From: Centropus unirufus
Taxonomy: Eukaryota; Chordata; Aves; Cuculiformes; Centropidae
Direction of reading: 5' to 3'
DNA length: 64,000 nucleotides
NCBI GenBank assembly: GCA_013397695.1
Contig: VYZI01000113.1
Location: 774,791-838,790, forward strand
The position numbers and the translations under genes are program-made. Below the pieces are notes generated by a model. It did not search any database and was not told where the DNA came from. It worked only from the letters and a program-made list of their open reading frames with translations. Of the stretch, positions 40,291 through 54,166 are shown one piece after another (position 1 is the first letter of the stretch; every line of letters begins with the position of its first letter).

Positions 40291-43200
40291 AAAACTTAGG
40301 CTAGCTGTGTCTTAGAAGTAATATGTACTTTTAGTAGGTAAGAAGATGCACAGAGGCAAAGCTAACCATCATGCACAAGGAGTTGGCCAGCAGAACTACA
40401 GAAACCATTCCAAATTTCTAGTAGCTTAGAGGCAGGTCTGTGTTCAGCAATGAGCATAAATGTGAACAATTTAAATTATTTGACAAGGAAAGTTTTGGTT
40501 TAAATCCCTCAAACTGATTTTTTTCCTCTCTAGGCTTTCCAAAAGCCATTCTGCTGAGGAGCATTTAAATTTGCTTTTGAGATCCCTAGAGCTGCTCTAG
40601 TTTTTTGACAGTTCTGAAGTTGCCTGTTTAGCCCTATTTGTTGGTACCTTCCAGAGCAAAGTATTTTTGGTCTTGCTATTGGCAACAATTACCAGGTCAC
40701 AGTCCCTACATGTCTCTTGTTACTGAAAAGTATTTGCATTATTTTCCATCTAAATCCAATGATCAAGTAGTCAAGAGGAACAATAGCCTGGGAGCAAAGC
40801 TGATGGAAACATTGTCCTGTTTTCCAGAAGCCTGCATACCAGCTCCCATCCAAGACAGCCCACTGACCACCCAAAAACATTCAGTGACACACATGATGCC
40901 GATAGATAAAATTAAAAACATGCACCTGCTGTCAGCTTGCATGACTTTTTTTTCTCTAAACAAGGCTTACAGCATTTGGTGCGTGTTTGTTTTGGTTGTT
41001 TTATTTCAAAAAAGCTCCAGTGCCCAGACTTTCTGATTCCCAGTTCTGATATTATAATAAAACAGCTTGAAACATGCTTCTTAATAGTACATTTTGCAGA
41101 GTTCAATCCACCCCCCAAGCATTTAGTCATTACTGAAGAAAACCCATAAATTTTGATAACCATAATGATGTGTTTAAGATACTTCTCTACATTCTTCAAT
41201 AAACAAGTTTTTCTACATTACATTGTACTCACATAGAGCTGCCATCTCTTTGAAATGTGAGAGCATCCCCGGGATGTGTTACTAGTGGTGTTCTGATGCA
41301 CAGAGAGTTGTAGGAGAAAGGTTATTGGGCTTCAAATGTCAGCAAATCCACGCAGAAAACAAAGATGTAGCAAAAAATCCAGTCTTTTTCTTTCACACTC
41401 TTCCATTGCTGTCACATTTTTAGATTGTATCTTTTGATACTGGTGCAGTAACAGCACCTAAAATAGGTCCCTCCCATGACCAAAAAAATTTGAACTGCAT
41501 ATGGCCTGCAGTTACACATTAATGAATTTTAATGGAAAGTCAGTTTAACCAAAATAAGTTTGGAAAGATCAGTATTTCATTTCAGAAGAGCTCTCAGTTC
41601 TAGAGATTACTTATTAGATAATGACTATATTTTCCAGTGATATGCATACATTTTTAATGCAATAAGGTTGGGACACACACGTGGGTTCCTGTAAAACATT
41701 TTCAAGAGCGATTTCATGCACTCATCCCAGGTCACAGGCTTCATCTTCAAAGTGAAAATCTGCAAATGTAAACAGGACACAAGTGCCCCCACAACTTAGT
41801 CTATTCCACAAAATGGAATAATAAAGAGGCTGAAATTGTAACAACTTAAGTAGGTTTACAAAATTTAGCATATAAGCTTTCTCAACTCTTCCATTCACCT
41901 TGGACCTGTTAACTATTGCCAACAACTCAGGACTGGCTCATGATCACATGTTTTTTTAAAAAAAAACAGACCAACAAGAACAAACCAAAAACAACCCTAA
42001 AAAATACAGCCCAACAAGTACAGATAAAAAAAACACAACCCTAAAATCCCCTGCACTTCCAGCATCTCTAAATTTTGCTCGACAAGTGGTGCTTCTTCAA
42101 TATACAAGAGGCTCCTATGTGTAAATAGCATAACAGTTTCTAAAATCCAGCTGCTCTTCTAGTCTTCTTCCTACCTTAGGAGGAGATTCAATTCTCTATT
42201 ACTTTAAATCGAAGGATTTTGCAGAAGTATCGGGGGGGCAAAAAAAAAAAGAACCAAAACATTTCAGGATTTTTTAGGCAAATACGTGCAGCAGTTTTGA
42301 AAGCAGAGAAATCAAAATAAGCTTTTGCCCCCCTCCACCCCTCCCCAGAAGAGATGCAGTACCTACAAGTGAGCACACGAGGTCTCTAGCAGACACAGAA
42401 ACTCGTCCTTCAGCCTTTCCTGAGACGTAGTTCATTAAAAATAGCATTTCTTAGGTTAGCTTTGAAATCTGGGACCTCTGCCTGAAACAGCTAGGTGCAG
42501 AGAAGCATGGGGCCAGGCCCTGAAGCTGCAAGTTTTTTAGGAAAAAAAAAATGGAGAGGGGATATTTTTATTGCTATTATAAAAACCCCCATGGGGCATT
42601 GTCGCATTTGAGCCGCAGGCACACAGGGACATCCTCAGAGCAGACACACTGCTCATAGTCCTTGAGCTGCCTCCCTCCTCATCCTGCTTTTCCCTTATTT
42701 ATTGCCGCTCTGTACACAATTATATCACCTCTTTGCAATATAATATTAGCATGCCTCTGTTCAAGCACTTTGCAATACTCGGGCCCAAAATAGTATCAGG
42801 AATATTTGGAATCCTGTCTGGATTTTCCTACAGTTCTTTGCGACTTGTGCAAACACAATTTCTCTCTGCTTTGTTGTCCCTTCCAAATTTTTCTCCAAAT
42901 ATTTTCTAGATGTCTTAAAATGGTCGCATGAGTTTTGTGTAGAGGTGAAAACCTGATCTTCCATCTCCATGTAGATTACATCAGAGGAGGCAACAAAAAT
43001 GCCAAATATGCTGAGCTTGCCTTCAGCCTTGTTTGCCCCAGCACTTTACTCATCTGTAAATACATTGCAGACATAGGTTTATTACCGCATCTTAGATGAA
43101 AGGGAGACCCAAAAGGAGCTCAAAGCAGTGATCAGAAAGGCTAAATCAGCCTCTCAACTTATAAACATAATTTATCTCTATGAATGCAGGCAGTTTGATT

Positions 43201-44957
43201 TGAGAGGACAAAATTTCAGATTTGCTGTTCTTCAGGTATTAATAACCACGATGCATTTTAGGCAGTAATTTTCTTATATTATTTTTATGTCTTATTCTTT
43301 GAACGTTCTTTGTACTAGTTTGGATTATTTTATCAGTCATTTATAGCAAGAAATGAGATCTAATCTCATTTGGATGACATTTCTAACACTAATGGTCAGC
43401 AAAAGAATTTATGCCATTCTGTCTTGCAAAACCAAGTACATTCAAGAGTTTTTCTTGTGCATATTACCCATGCTCTGCATGTTTGTGGTTTGGCCAGAAT
43501 GTGAGTATACCCATAAATGATAACTGAGAGAAGGTCAGATCCACATGTTGACCATTCTGTGGTTTGGACTAATTACCCTTCTTGTACATTCTTCTTCTTG
43601 GAATGAAACATGCCATTTAGCAATGGAAAGTTGGGAGCACTATGGTCATTGCTTGCGATAGGTAAAATGTGAAGACTGAAAAGAGTTACGTTTTTTTGCA
43701 TTCTCCAGACCACTGTAGCAATGGCAGCCTTAATCATTCCATCACTATTTTTCTTCCTTAATTATGGATGAAGTAAGAGGCCAACAAATTTAACTGAACT
43801 CTCATCTTTGAAAACCCTATTTATTGGAATAAGAATAAATGCTATGTCATCAACATGCAGTATCCTATTAAGCACATATTTTTAGCAGATTTGTGAAAGG
43901 TATTGATTGGGTACAGCTGGCCAATTCCATGTTTCTAAACTCCCAGCACATTTAATTTATAAAATAATATTTCAGGTGAAAGAAGGTGACCTTCACTGAG
44001 CAAGCAGTGTTTTTTAAACTATTTCAGTATGCATCTATAATTTAAGAAACCTGCAGAGATTTGTTTTTAACCTTGACAATGCAGAGCATGCTTCGACAAA
44101 GAAAAAAAATTTTCTTAGGAAAATAAGGGTTATCCACTAATACTATTTTATAAATGCATGCTGCTTTTCTCAACAGGCCTCCAGCCTAAATTAAGCATCC
44201 ATATTTGATGTAGTAAGTGAAGGTAAACAGTGAGGAAGGACTGGAATGAAGGGCAGATTGTGCTGTTACAATGCAGTGAAAGCACATTCGTTAAATAAAT
44301 ATTGGTGTAGGCTAAATTTACAAAGATTGCAGGATACACAGCTGAAGGGACAAGGAAAGCAATAAAATAACATAAAACATTAACCTCCAACTCCTAAACT
44401 CCCAAAGAGCAGCGACAGCAATTTATTTGACATTCCTCAGTGAACAATCAAAAGAACGCCACAGATCACTAGGCTGAGTCAGCTTTATGCCCTTATCTCC
44501 ACAAGGACACAAGGCAGGCAGGGATCCACAATGCACTGAAAGTGGGACAGCCCACAAAATAGAGCTTTCTGTCCATCACGCCACAGGAACTTGAACTACT
44601 GTCAAGCAGCTCATTCAGCATGAGGGGGGATGGGACCGCTTTTGGTAGGCCAGCAATTTGCATTTTTCCCTTTTTATTTACATGTACCTTTCCTGGATGT
44701 ACACACTTTCAGAGCACCAGCATTCTGCAGAAGCTCAAGCTTCAACCGTGCTGCCCTGTTGTAGTGACCCACACAAATAGGCAAACTTTGTAAATGCTCA
44801 CAAGGAATGAGAGCAGGACTTTCTCAGCTACAGAGAGCAGATGTTTCCAGAGTGAACCAAACTGAGACTTTCTGCTGTGGAAAAAGTACATAGCAAACCA
44901 TGTGGCCATTGGGATGGCTCTCTTTAGTGAAATATGATTCAGGTCTAAACCAACATC
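40291..44957. other. Intergenic between two plus-strand CR1 copies
   Basis: Contains the A/C-rich tract at 41951. The stretch at about 42.6-43.0 kb is repeat-free and looks conserved-like. The 132-codon open frame at 40638-41036 has no family resemblance and no exon context. Confidence 0.65.
41951..42045. repeat. Low-complexity A/C-rich tract starting with T7A9
   Basis: T7A9 is followed by A/C-rich sequence including two copies of an ACAACCCTAAAA-like string. Similar in build to the tract at 38302. Confidence 0.9.
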
Positions 44958-45391
44958 ATCAAGAAGGACATTGAACATATCCCGAGGAGGGAAATGGAGC
45001 TGCTGAAGGGTCTGGAGCACAAGTTTTATAAGGAGCAGCTGAGGAAACTGGGATTGTTTAACCTGGAGAAGACTGAGGAGACCGCATCACTGTCTACAAC
45101 CACCTGAAAAGGATGTCGTAAGGAGGTGGGTGCTAGCCTCTTCTCCCAAGTAACAAGCAATAGGACAAGTGGAAATGGCATCAAGTTGCACTGGTAGGGG
45201 AGCTTTAGATCAGATATTTGAAAAAAAAATCTTTACCAATAGAGTGGTCACGCACTGGTACAGGCTGCCCAAGGAAGTGTTGGAGTATCCTTCCCTGGAA
45301 TTTTGCAACATGGTTTAGTAGGTGAGGTGGTGGTGGGCTGATGGATTGGATCATCTTAGAGGTCTTTTCCAACATTAATGATTCTATGATC
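44958..45391 (+). mobile_element. CR1 LINE 3' fragment
   Basis: Plus orientation. AAGAAGGACATTGAAC is followed by CTGAAGGGTCTGGAGCACAA, GAGCAGCTGAGGAAACTGGG, AGTAACAAGCAATAGGACAA, GTACAGGCTGCCCAAGGAAG and the terminal ATGATTCTATGAT octamer repeat. 5' truncated, as usual. A spurious minus-strand ORF (45205-45438) overlaps it. Confidence 0.93.
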
Positions 45392-48300
45392 TTAATGAAA
45401 TGGCATTGAAACTGAAGCATTGGATAACATAGCTGCAATATATGGGAGAAGGAAGGTGGAATTTAAGGTAGATCTTCTAATTGCAAGGAGTATAACTTTT
45501 GCTTATAGAAATCTTGTTAAAAAACACACCATTATTTTTCTTCACTCCACAATCTAAAGTGCTGAGAATACCAGCTATGTTCCTAGAAAGTTCCACAAAT
45601 CTCCATTTGGCAAAGACTGGAATTGATGACCAAGGAAACCCTGGTACTTATCTGCAACAGAAACAGTTGCGAACCTGTGCTACTCAGTTTCCCAGCCATA
45701 AAACGATTCCTTTAGGAACATCTCCTCAGGACAGCCAGTATCAGTACACAGTAGGAAGATTATTTTAAGAAAATCGTCAGTAGACATGACATTATACTAC
45801 AGGCTACCGTGAGAAACTTAAGTTCTATGGGCACCTGTGAATTGCATGAAGAATTAAGAATAACAGTACAAGCAAGGAGTTCTCAGGATAAGAAAAATCA
45901 ATTATTTCCTAGCCATCTGCATGCATGCTGAGATGTATTCTCAAGAGAAAATGTCCTGCTAGTTGGCCAGAGACACTAACAAATTAAAGTATGACCAAGA
46001 AAAGCCCATCTTAAGTGTCAAGTGTATTTTGTGCATAATTAGTGCACTTCAAAACAAGAAAATGAAATTGTTTGTAACACTTGGGCTAGCACCACATGCA
46101 AAGAGGAACAGAATAACAGCACATCAGCAGGCAGCAAATGCATTCAGCTGCCATGATTTCTCTAACAGAATGCAGAAAAAGAAAGTGAAGCCAAAGCTAT
46201 TAAAATGACAAGGACACTATCATCAGGACAGCTACAACCAAGGACAATTTTACAACTCAGAAGAGAATAAAAGCTGACACTGCAGGTACTACAAAGCCAC
46301 CACATATTCCTGCTTTTAATTAAAATGTGCAAATTCAGAAACCTCAGTCATGCTAAGCCTGAAACAAACACTTCATTCACTTGTGAGGCAAGTAAAAAGC
46401 CAAACCAAAAAAGTACTAAAGGAAAAAAAATGTAGTGTGCCACCCCAGCAGCTTATAGTTCTGCAAAGATTTTAAAAGATGCAGAGGATGTAACACCTAC
46501 CTCATGAAGAACTCATTGCACATAAAGAAGAAAAAAAGAATAAAACAGTCCTGAAAAACAAAGGCAAAATTGCTGAAATTAGATGTCTAAACCCCAGACC
46601 AGTAGTTGTAGGGGCACCAAAACAATGTCTGCATCAGATCCAATTTAAACAAACGCTAAACTAACTCATCCCCAGTTAGTGATTATAGGCAACATTATTT
46701 GACTGCATAAATACAGTACCTACACTCTCTGCAAGTGGACAGAGATTTTAAAAATATCTTTGTGCTCATTTTATCAACCAGATGCACAAACAGACCTTGG
46801 CCACAAGTGATGACATTTCTATGTCCCTAAGGCAAAGATAACATGGAAGAATGTAAAGCCACAACCTTGAAATGCCTGCCAAAAATACCTGGTACAGTGC
46901 AATTAAAACCTCAGTAGCTCTGCAGCATAAGCAGCCGTGAACTAGAAACAATCGCCAAGTGCTGCTGAAAGTTCTGCTCTGTATAGGCCATTAACAACAG
47001 GAGATTTCCAGCATGAGTTTGGAAAGAGGGGTGTTTTTTTTTTTCTAATGTATATTGGTCAAATCTGAGTAAAAGTACCAGAAATGTAATTAGTCAGATA
47101 GACTCGAATCCCTGAACTATATAGGGCACTTACCATTTGGATTTGAGAAGTCTTGCCAGAACCACCACCTCTCTTTTGTTTCCCTTTCTCCTATCCCTGG
47201 TCCTAAGACACAATCTCTTTCTATGTGACACAAACTTCAACAAATAATAATAATAATAATAATAATAAAGCAGCTCCGTATTCATCAGATCACCTAATTA
47301 TTGGAAGTACAACAAAGGAAGTGTTAAGCCATGGAGCTGTGTACATACACAGGGTGCTACAAAGAAACCTGAACAAATCAGCTTTCAGGAAACAATTGAG
47401 AAAAGGGCTATGTATATGCAGACAAAGAACTGAAATCTGAATTTGCCCTGCCTGGGTACATTCCTTTCAAGCTTTTTGAGCACTGAAGTGCTGCCTCCTT
47501 CCATTGTTTCTGCAGACTGCATACAAAAACAGGCTTTGGGAGGAAGGAAATGGGTGGTACCGTGTTCTACAAAGGAGCCAAGAGAAGCTGTGTGAGAAAG
47601 TAGCTAATACAAGCAACAGGAAGAGGTTAACGGGGAAGGAGGGGAGAACGGTGCATCTACAGAACAACAAGGAGCCATGAGAAGGAGGAAAAGCATTTAT
47701 GTGCTGGGAAGAGGAGAAGCAGTTAAGTACACCCTTTCTTAGTCAACAATGCACTTAAATGATTTGTTGAATCATATTCAAGAGCAATAAATGCATAAGC
47801 CTTGTGAACATGAATTTTAGTAAAGTCTTTGCTATGAGCTTTTCAAAAATGTAACCACTGATTTGCCAAATGAACTTCACGTGAACTGAGATAGCATCCA
47901 AAATTTCAGGAAACTTAGTAGTTTTCCAACATTATTATTTGAACATAAAACCAAATTTAAACTTCTTTAGAAACTTTTTTTTATGTTCAATCTCAATCAG
48001 AGGAATTTCCATCACTTTTCAGGTCTGTAAACAGCTGTGCTGTGCTAATATCTCCATGCACAAGATACAGATTCAAAGGCATCAAAACTTGGGTAAAATT
48101 CTTCTGTCAAGGCCTCAACAAACATTAGAGAGTGGAAGAGTCGCTTAGCTAACATACAAAACCTATCCAGAATGTGTGTTGCCAGCAAGTGGAAGGAACT
48201 TATCAGGCAAGACTCCCAGTTAACCAGAAAAAAAACAACGTCCATCCTCTAACCCAAACCAACGTGAAGAGCTATACCAGGTGGCTGAAGAAAAATGAAT

Positions 48301-51300
48301 GTATGAGAGAAGTGGAGAAAACAAAGTCTACCAGTCTGATCTAATATAACCTTGAGAACAAGTCTCAAACCAAAAAACCTAAACACAGAAAGCAATAAAA
48401 TGCAAGGACAGAGACAAGGGCAGGAATAAGCTGTAAGGAACTGTGCTGTAAGTAGCAGTTTGTAGAGGGACCACTGTTGGAGTTCTCAGTGACTGGGTGG
48501 AACTAAATTTAATAATTCATAATGATCATAACATAAATACAGTTGGCTGAGAATACAGTGTTGGAAAGCTTCAACAACAGCCCAGAATATTCTGTGAGGA
48601 GGATGTGATAGCATGATACCCGTGGTGACAGAAATAGGATAAAACTTAGATGAAAATGCAGATCACCATTCATTTCAAGCAGTAGTTTTGGACATCTACA
48701 TTAAAAAATTCAAACTGCACAAGATGCAGAGTGGCAACACAGGCTTCCACTTGTCCTACTGAAGTTTGGCTTATTCTGTTTGATAACAGGAAGAACACAT
48801 GGCAACTGTTAAGATACACGAAAGAAAGGAACAGAGCCACTTCAAGATCTTTAATGCAAGAATCGTGTACATAAGTAGAACAGAAGGTAGAGGCTCATTA
48901 CCATTTGACTACTGGGGCTGTGGATCAGCCTCCAGTTAACAAATGCAGCCACAAAGGCTATCACTTCTCAGGAGCAAAATGTGTATCAAGGCCGCTATAT
49001 GAGAATTCTCTACACTGTCAAATCAGAGCAGCCCTTCCAGTTCTACACTGATGTTGAAAAGCAGACTCAGAGGCTGCATTTCTTAAGCACAATTCCTTAT
49101 GTTTTACATTTAACTGACCACAGACACTAAGGAAGCAAAGCCATCCTGGGCCATACGCACCACCTTCTGTCAGACAATCCACAGTTCAGATGATCTTATT
49201 TGTTAGACAAAACTCAGTAGAAACTAGATTTAAACCCACATTTCTTTAGTGATGAGAAAAGCCTCAAAAAAGATTGAAGACATCACCTAGGCAATTTATC
49301 TCTGCCACAGCTCCTGACCTTGGGGCAAAGTGGCATTTTTTTCTGGAACTGCATCGGGAGATAACCACTGCATATTAAAATTCTTTGGCAACAATTGAGA
49401 AGGCATTCCAAACATCCCTACTCTGGTGGAAGTTTCATCAAAAAAGCAATTCACAAACTGCACCCCTCAAATGCCATTACCTAACGCTGCAAGGGCTTCT
49501 TTTTTAGTGCAGAGCCTAGCTAAAAAAAAAAACAATAACAAATTGGATGCTGCATTAGTACTATTTTAAAATAATATTAAAAAAAAATATATATAAGCAT
49601 ATAGTTTCATTGCAAACAGTGCTGCAAAGAGTGGTCTTGCTTTCAGAGGAAAGGCTACCTAAGACAACACTACCCATTAAGGGATCCACAAAAAAAATAA
49701 TCCAAATTCCCCAAACCGAAGGAGAAGACTAAACATGTCAAGCCATGGGAGCGTGTCACCAAACAAAAGGCTGAAGCAGGTAACTTCACACTTAAGGAGA
49801 AGCCAGCACTTGTAGTTAACCTGAGTCTTGACACAGAGCGAAGACCCATTTCTCTGCAGGAAGAATGCAGCTGTGTTCAGTGTCACCGTATTAATTTAAC
49901 TGAGAATAGATTATGCAGTTGATGGTTGCTATTAGATCAATATCTTGGATGTTTATAGCTTCCTGGCTTGATCTTGTGATACAGTTATGTCAATTTATGA
50001 ATTTGAAGAATAACTGCTTTTCTGGTACCTGGGGCATGCCCACTCATTCCTAACTAGTCACTTCATAGAAGCAAGATAGAGTTTTAAAAATTTTCATGTT
50101 CTAGTAAAAACTGTAAAGTTTCATTTATTGTGTTTTCAGTGACATTTATTCCACCTTAGGTACCAACCTTACCTTCACTCCCAGCCTTCTGCTCAAAGCA
50201 TGCCATTTTTAGACACAGGACTGTAAAAGCTTACCTAAAGGATGATGTAGATATGCTATGTCTATCTAATAGATCTGTGTTATTTAATGGACATTAGGCT
50301 CTTACTGCTATATGAAGTCTCTCTGATGTTTTATCACACACCAAGTAATACATTAAGTATCAATACTTGCAATTATATCATTACTTGCGTTCCCCAGGTG
50401 TGATTATGCCCCAGCTATTACACAATCCATACAGGAGAGGAAAACTAGGACATACATTACCTTTCCTACTAGTTTTGAAGCAAACTGTTTCAAAGTAGCA
50501 ACCCTGTTCCCCACTTTAAGTGGGCCAAATATTTTAGTTTCAGATTAGTAAAATGTCTATACTTCTCCAGGTTAATCCATTAAAGCAGTACCTTCAAAAC
50601 CTCAGCTTTTAACTTTTATGGCACACTCCAATGTGTAACACAATGCATTAAGATGTAGCCTCTGCCGAAACAGGTTTCAGTTGAAAAAAAAAAACTCATA
50701 AAAGAGCACAGATGATTGAACAGCATTTCTTCAGACAAAAATTTTCCTCAGATTTCAGAGTCCAGGGTGATTTTGGTTAACCCAACTTCCAGGAACTGGT
50801 GGTTTCACTTGTTCTCATCTTGCTGCATCCACACAGTAAGTACAAAATTCTCACTCCACACACTAAACAGCTATCAAACCTGTTTCCTAAGAAGTCTTAC
50901 CATAGCAAGGCCTTTACTTCTACTGAATCAGTTGCCAAGTAAAGTGCTCTTCATCTCCCAAGCCACAATTAAGCCTTGCGTATTGGACAATAAGTGTTGA
51001 GGATGTCTCTAACATTATGTGTTCTAAAAATACTAAACACAGAAGGGAAGCATGAACAGGAGAGGGAATGCTACCTAACTGAACACTAAATAAAGCATAT
51101 AGAAAAAAAAAAGTTGGCAAGGGTGCAAACGATTCACATACCTCATGAATCAATAAAAGGAATTATGTCCCTAACAATGTACCTTTATTATTGCCAAAGG
51201 ACAAATTTTCAGGTAAGACATGTAAAAATATACTTTCATTCTAATAACATCAGAAACAATGATAGATCTCTAGCTTGTTGAAATGTGTCCAAAAAGTATT

Positions 51301-52174
51301 AGCCACAGATTAGCAAAGTTCCACCCACCCACCCCATACAAATCTAACAGCCTCATTTCTTTCCGTACAGTGCTAGAGATTCCAGTGATGATGAAAAAAG
51401 GGGTTTATGAGTCTCATATTTACAATGGCTTTTAACTTGCTTATGATTGTAATTTAAGTGTGGAACATTTCTAGACTTATGTTAAAATGAATTAAACTTA
51501 CACGGATCATTTTGTTTTTTCTCTTTGCAATGAGCTAATTTTAGATTTGGGAACAATGCCTGTCCTGCATTTTAAAGCTAAATGCATTTTATAGCAAATA
51601 ATGGCTTTAGCAGTGATATTTTAACCCAGTCTTCTGCATGCTACTAAAAATAATGAATCACATGTCTGGACAAAAACCCAAACCCAAGTGAACCCTACAG
51701 ATCTGACATTGAATTAGCATCATTGTTTATTACCGAGGCTGCTATTGGGTGATCTTTATTATTTCAAATATCTTCTTTGGCAAAAACTCAAATGGATCCC
51801 TTTCCGTACTTCTGCCTACCCAAATGTTACAACATGTATTCACTACTTCTACACCGTCGAGAATACCTAATCAACACGATCCCTCCTTTAAAACTACGCA
51901 CCTAAGACCCTTTCTATAGGAACTCCTTTTTCATCACATCAAGTGTCTCTGCTCAGGAGACACAACAGATCGGTCACGCTCACTTAGCACTTCACACACA
52001 CCAGACTTTTAAAAAATTAGATCAGCAACACAATTGTATAGTAAGAAAAACACCACACCAATGGTTTGCCCACATCACTTGGCAATGTCCCTTTAATATT
52101 AATACACAGAGAAGTAACTTTTTTTCATAAATTTGTTCAAGTATGTGGAACATGTAAAATGCATAAGAATCAAT
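45392..52174. other. Intergenic, downstream of the RAPGEF2 3' end
   Basis: A-rich on the plus strand, with the AAT microsatellite and no CR1 recognised. No gene seen. Confidence 0.65.
47243..47268. repeat. (AAT)n microsatellite
   Basis: About eight consecutive AAT units. It produces a meaningless polyasparagine stretch in one frame. Confidence 0.95.
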
Positions 52175-54140
52175 ATGGACTTCATTAATGTTATATTTAT
52201 TTATTTTCCAGCTTCATACAAACTGGATGTAGAAGCATAAACATAGTACATTTCTACCATTTTCAACAAAAATATAACCAATATGTACAATTATTGTATT
52301 AAAAATACAAAAGGGATACAGACTCCACCAATGTCTTTCTAAAAGACATACAGGTACAAGTAGTATCAAAAGTATGAGGAAATCACCAGTTAATTGTACA
52401 TTCTGCACTTGACATCACAGAGCGAACTGAGATTAGCAGTCCTATGGTCTACAATTACTTAATGCTTATATAACATTTGTGCAACTTGTGATAGAGCTAG
52501 GATTTTGTATTTCTATATGCACGAGATCCATAGCCTTGAGAATAAAACTGGCAAATAATGCATATTACATGTAAAATTACAAATGCATAATTGACAATGT
52601 GATATATAAGCAAATAGATAAAAGCTATGATTACAGGAGAGAGAATTAAATAAAGCACTGACATTTGTTTGATACAGTGAAAAAACACTGCAATTTGATC
52701 TTTAAAAGTTGAAGCTATTTACGTTTATCTACTGATCAATATGATCAGCTGAGTTCAATGGAAAAAAAAAAAATAAAATCCAAGACCAGCAGTTCCTCAC
52801 ATTTGAGTACTACTCGGATTGGCAGCCTTCACTTCTCCGGAGTCTGTGCAAAAACAACACAAAAATAGAGGGGAGGGTCATTTCAGTCATTATAGGGTTA
52901 ATAGCAGCTGTGAGCAGGTGGTTGCTACACATTGGCCTTCTCTACACATGCAGTGTTCCGAAGCCATTAACAGTTGTGACTCTATTTCTGCATTGCAAAG
53001 GCTGGCAAATCTAAATGGGTTACTTTTCATTTCTTAAAAGGCTCATTTATCCCCTAACGCCAGAGACAATAGATGGAGGTTATTAGATCAGTGTTAACAG
53101 CTGACATGAGCTGTGACATCCCAACTTGCCTTCGCTGCAATGTTATCCAGTTAATTTTTCTTTTAATATAACTACAACACAGTAAACCAAAAATATTAAT
53201 AATATGTAACTTAAAGGTGGGATTGCCATCTGTCTCGCTAAAATGGGATCCTTTTTTTTTTTTTTAGCACGCCATCCTGTGCTCCACAAGGCACAGGTCC
53301 GAGACACACAGTGCCATTTCAGCCTTTACAGTAGGCCTGGCTGAGGATGCCATGAAGGCTAATATTGGCAAATTTTTGAAGATTCCAGGGTGGGACATGT
53401 TAAGAGCGAAGGGAGACAGTCAAGGAAAGGCTGTGATCCATAACCTCTACCTCCTCTGCTGCCCTGCTCAGCCATGTGATAGCAGTGTTCTTTCCAGGAG
53501 CTCAGGCTGGCAACCCTACTTACAGGTATGAAATAATACTGTAGTTAGGAAGTGGACGCAGTATTTGATCTCCAAAAAGCAAACATACAAAATTGTAACA
53601 AAGACCTTGTAAACAAGCAAATAAGCACTGCCTCCTCGAAGGATTTCAATGCATTTCCCTCTTTGCAGGTTAAAGGCCAAATGTAATTTGACAACTAGCT
53701 TATCTCATTTTCCCAATGAGACTAAGTGCTAGGATTGTGATTAAAATCTAAAAGGAAGATTTTTTTTTAAAAAACCCTTCCAGGCATTGGGAAGTGCAGC
53801 CAGAGTTAGTCATCCTGATGTGATGATCTTGGAATTTGGAATGATACTGTGTGATGTGGCAGACAGCGACAGTGGTAGCTTGGAGATTGCTGCACTGTGC
53901 ATTTCAAGCAACACAGTTTGGAAAGTGCCAGGGCGATTTCTTCACAGTATTTCACATGCAAGGGGAGAAGGGACAGAAGGGGGAGGGGCGCAGGAAGAAG
54001 CCCCATGCTGCTTTAAGGCAGGGAAGGAGGCAAATAGGTCCACCATCCTTTAACTATAGTTCCAAGGCTCCTATTCTAGGGAAGTCTTCTTGTGCTCTCC
54101 TTTAAGGTGGCTCACTCAGGATCCAGAAAAGCCCCAAGTC
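52175..54140 (-). other. RAPGEF2: Probable RAPGEF2 3' UTR
   Basis: About 2 kb of AT-rich sequence runs from the stop codon down to paired AATAAA signals, with no repeat element and no plausible coding frame. A long, comparable 3' UTR is expected for this gene. The segment 52200-52700 is AU-rich in the transcript sense. There is a T14 tract at 53252-53265 (A14 in the mRNA). The exact 3' end is inferred from the signal and could lie elsewhere. Confidence 0.7.
52196..52205 (-). terminator. Overlapping polyadenylation signals (two AATAAA)
   Basis: The plus strand reads TTTATTTATT, so the minus strand has two overlapping AATAAA hexamers (52200-52205 and 52196-52201). Cleavage would fall about 10-30 bases further left, near 52170-52190. 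This is the best-placed signal downstream of the RAPGEF2 stop. Confidence 0.6.
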
Positions 54141-54166
54141 TTAGACAGCAGAGACTTGTTCATCTT
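54141..54166 (-). CDS. RAPGEF2: RAPGEF2 terminal coding piece: last eight residues and stop
   Basis: Twenty-six coding bases follow an acceptor TTGTGTTTGCAG. The single G left by the previous exon completes Glu, giving EDEQVSAV and a TAA stop at 54141-54143. The join produces FSTEED-EDEQVSAV, the recognised RAPGEF2 C-terminus. The final SAV is a PDZ-domain ligand reported to bind MAGI-type scaffolds in mammals. This piece is far too short for an ORF scan; it was found by looking for the expected terminal codons on the minus strand beyond the penultimate donor. The same physical exon continues into the 3' UTR. Confidence 0.96.

Noticed and set aside
40638..41036. 132-codon plus-strand open frame
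   Set aside because: No recognisable domain, no splice or start context, and an antisense frame of similar length in the same place. Consistent with chance.
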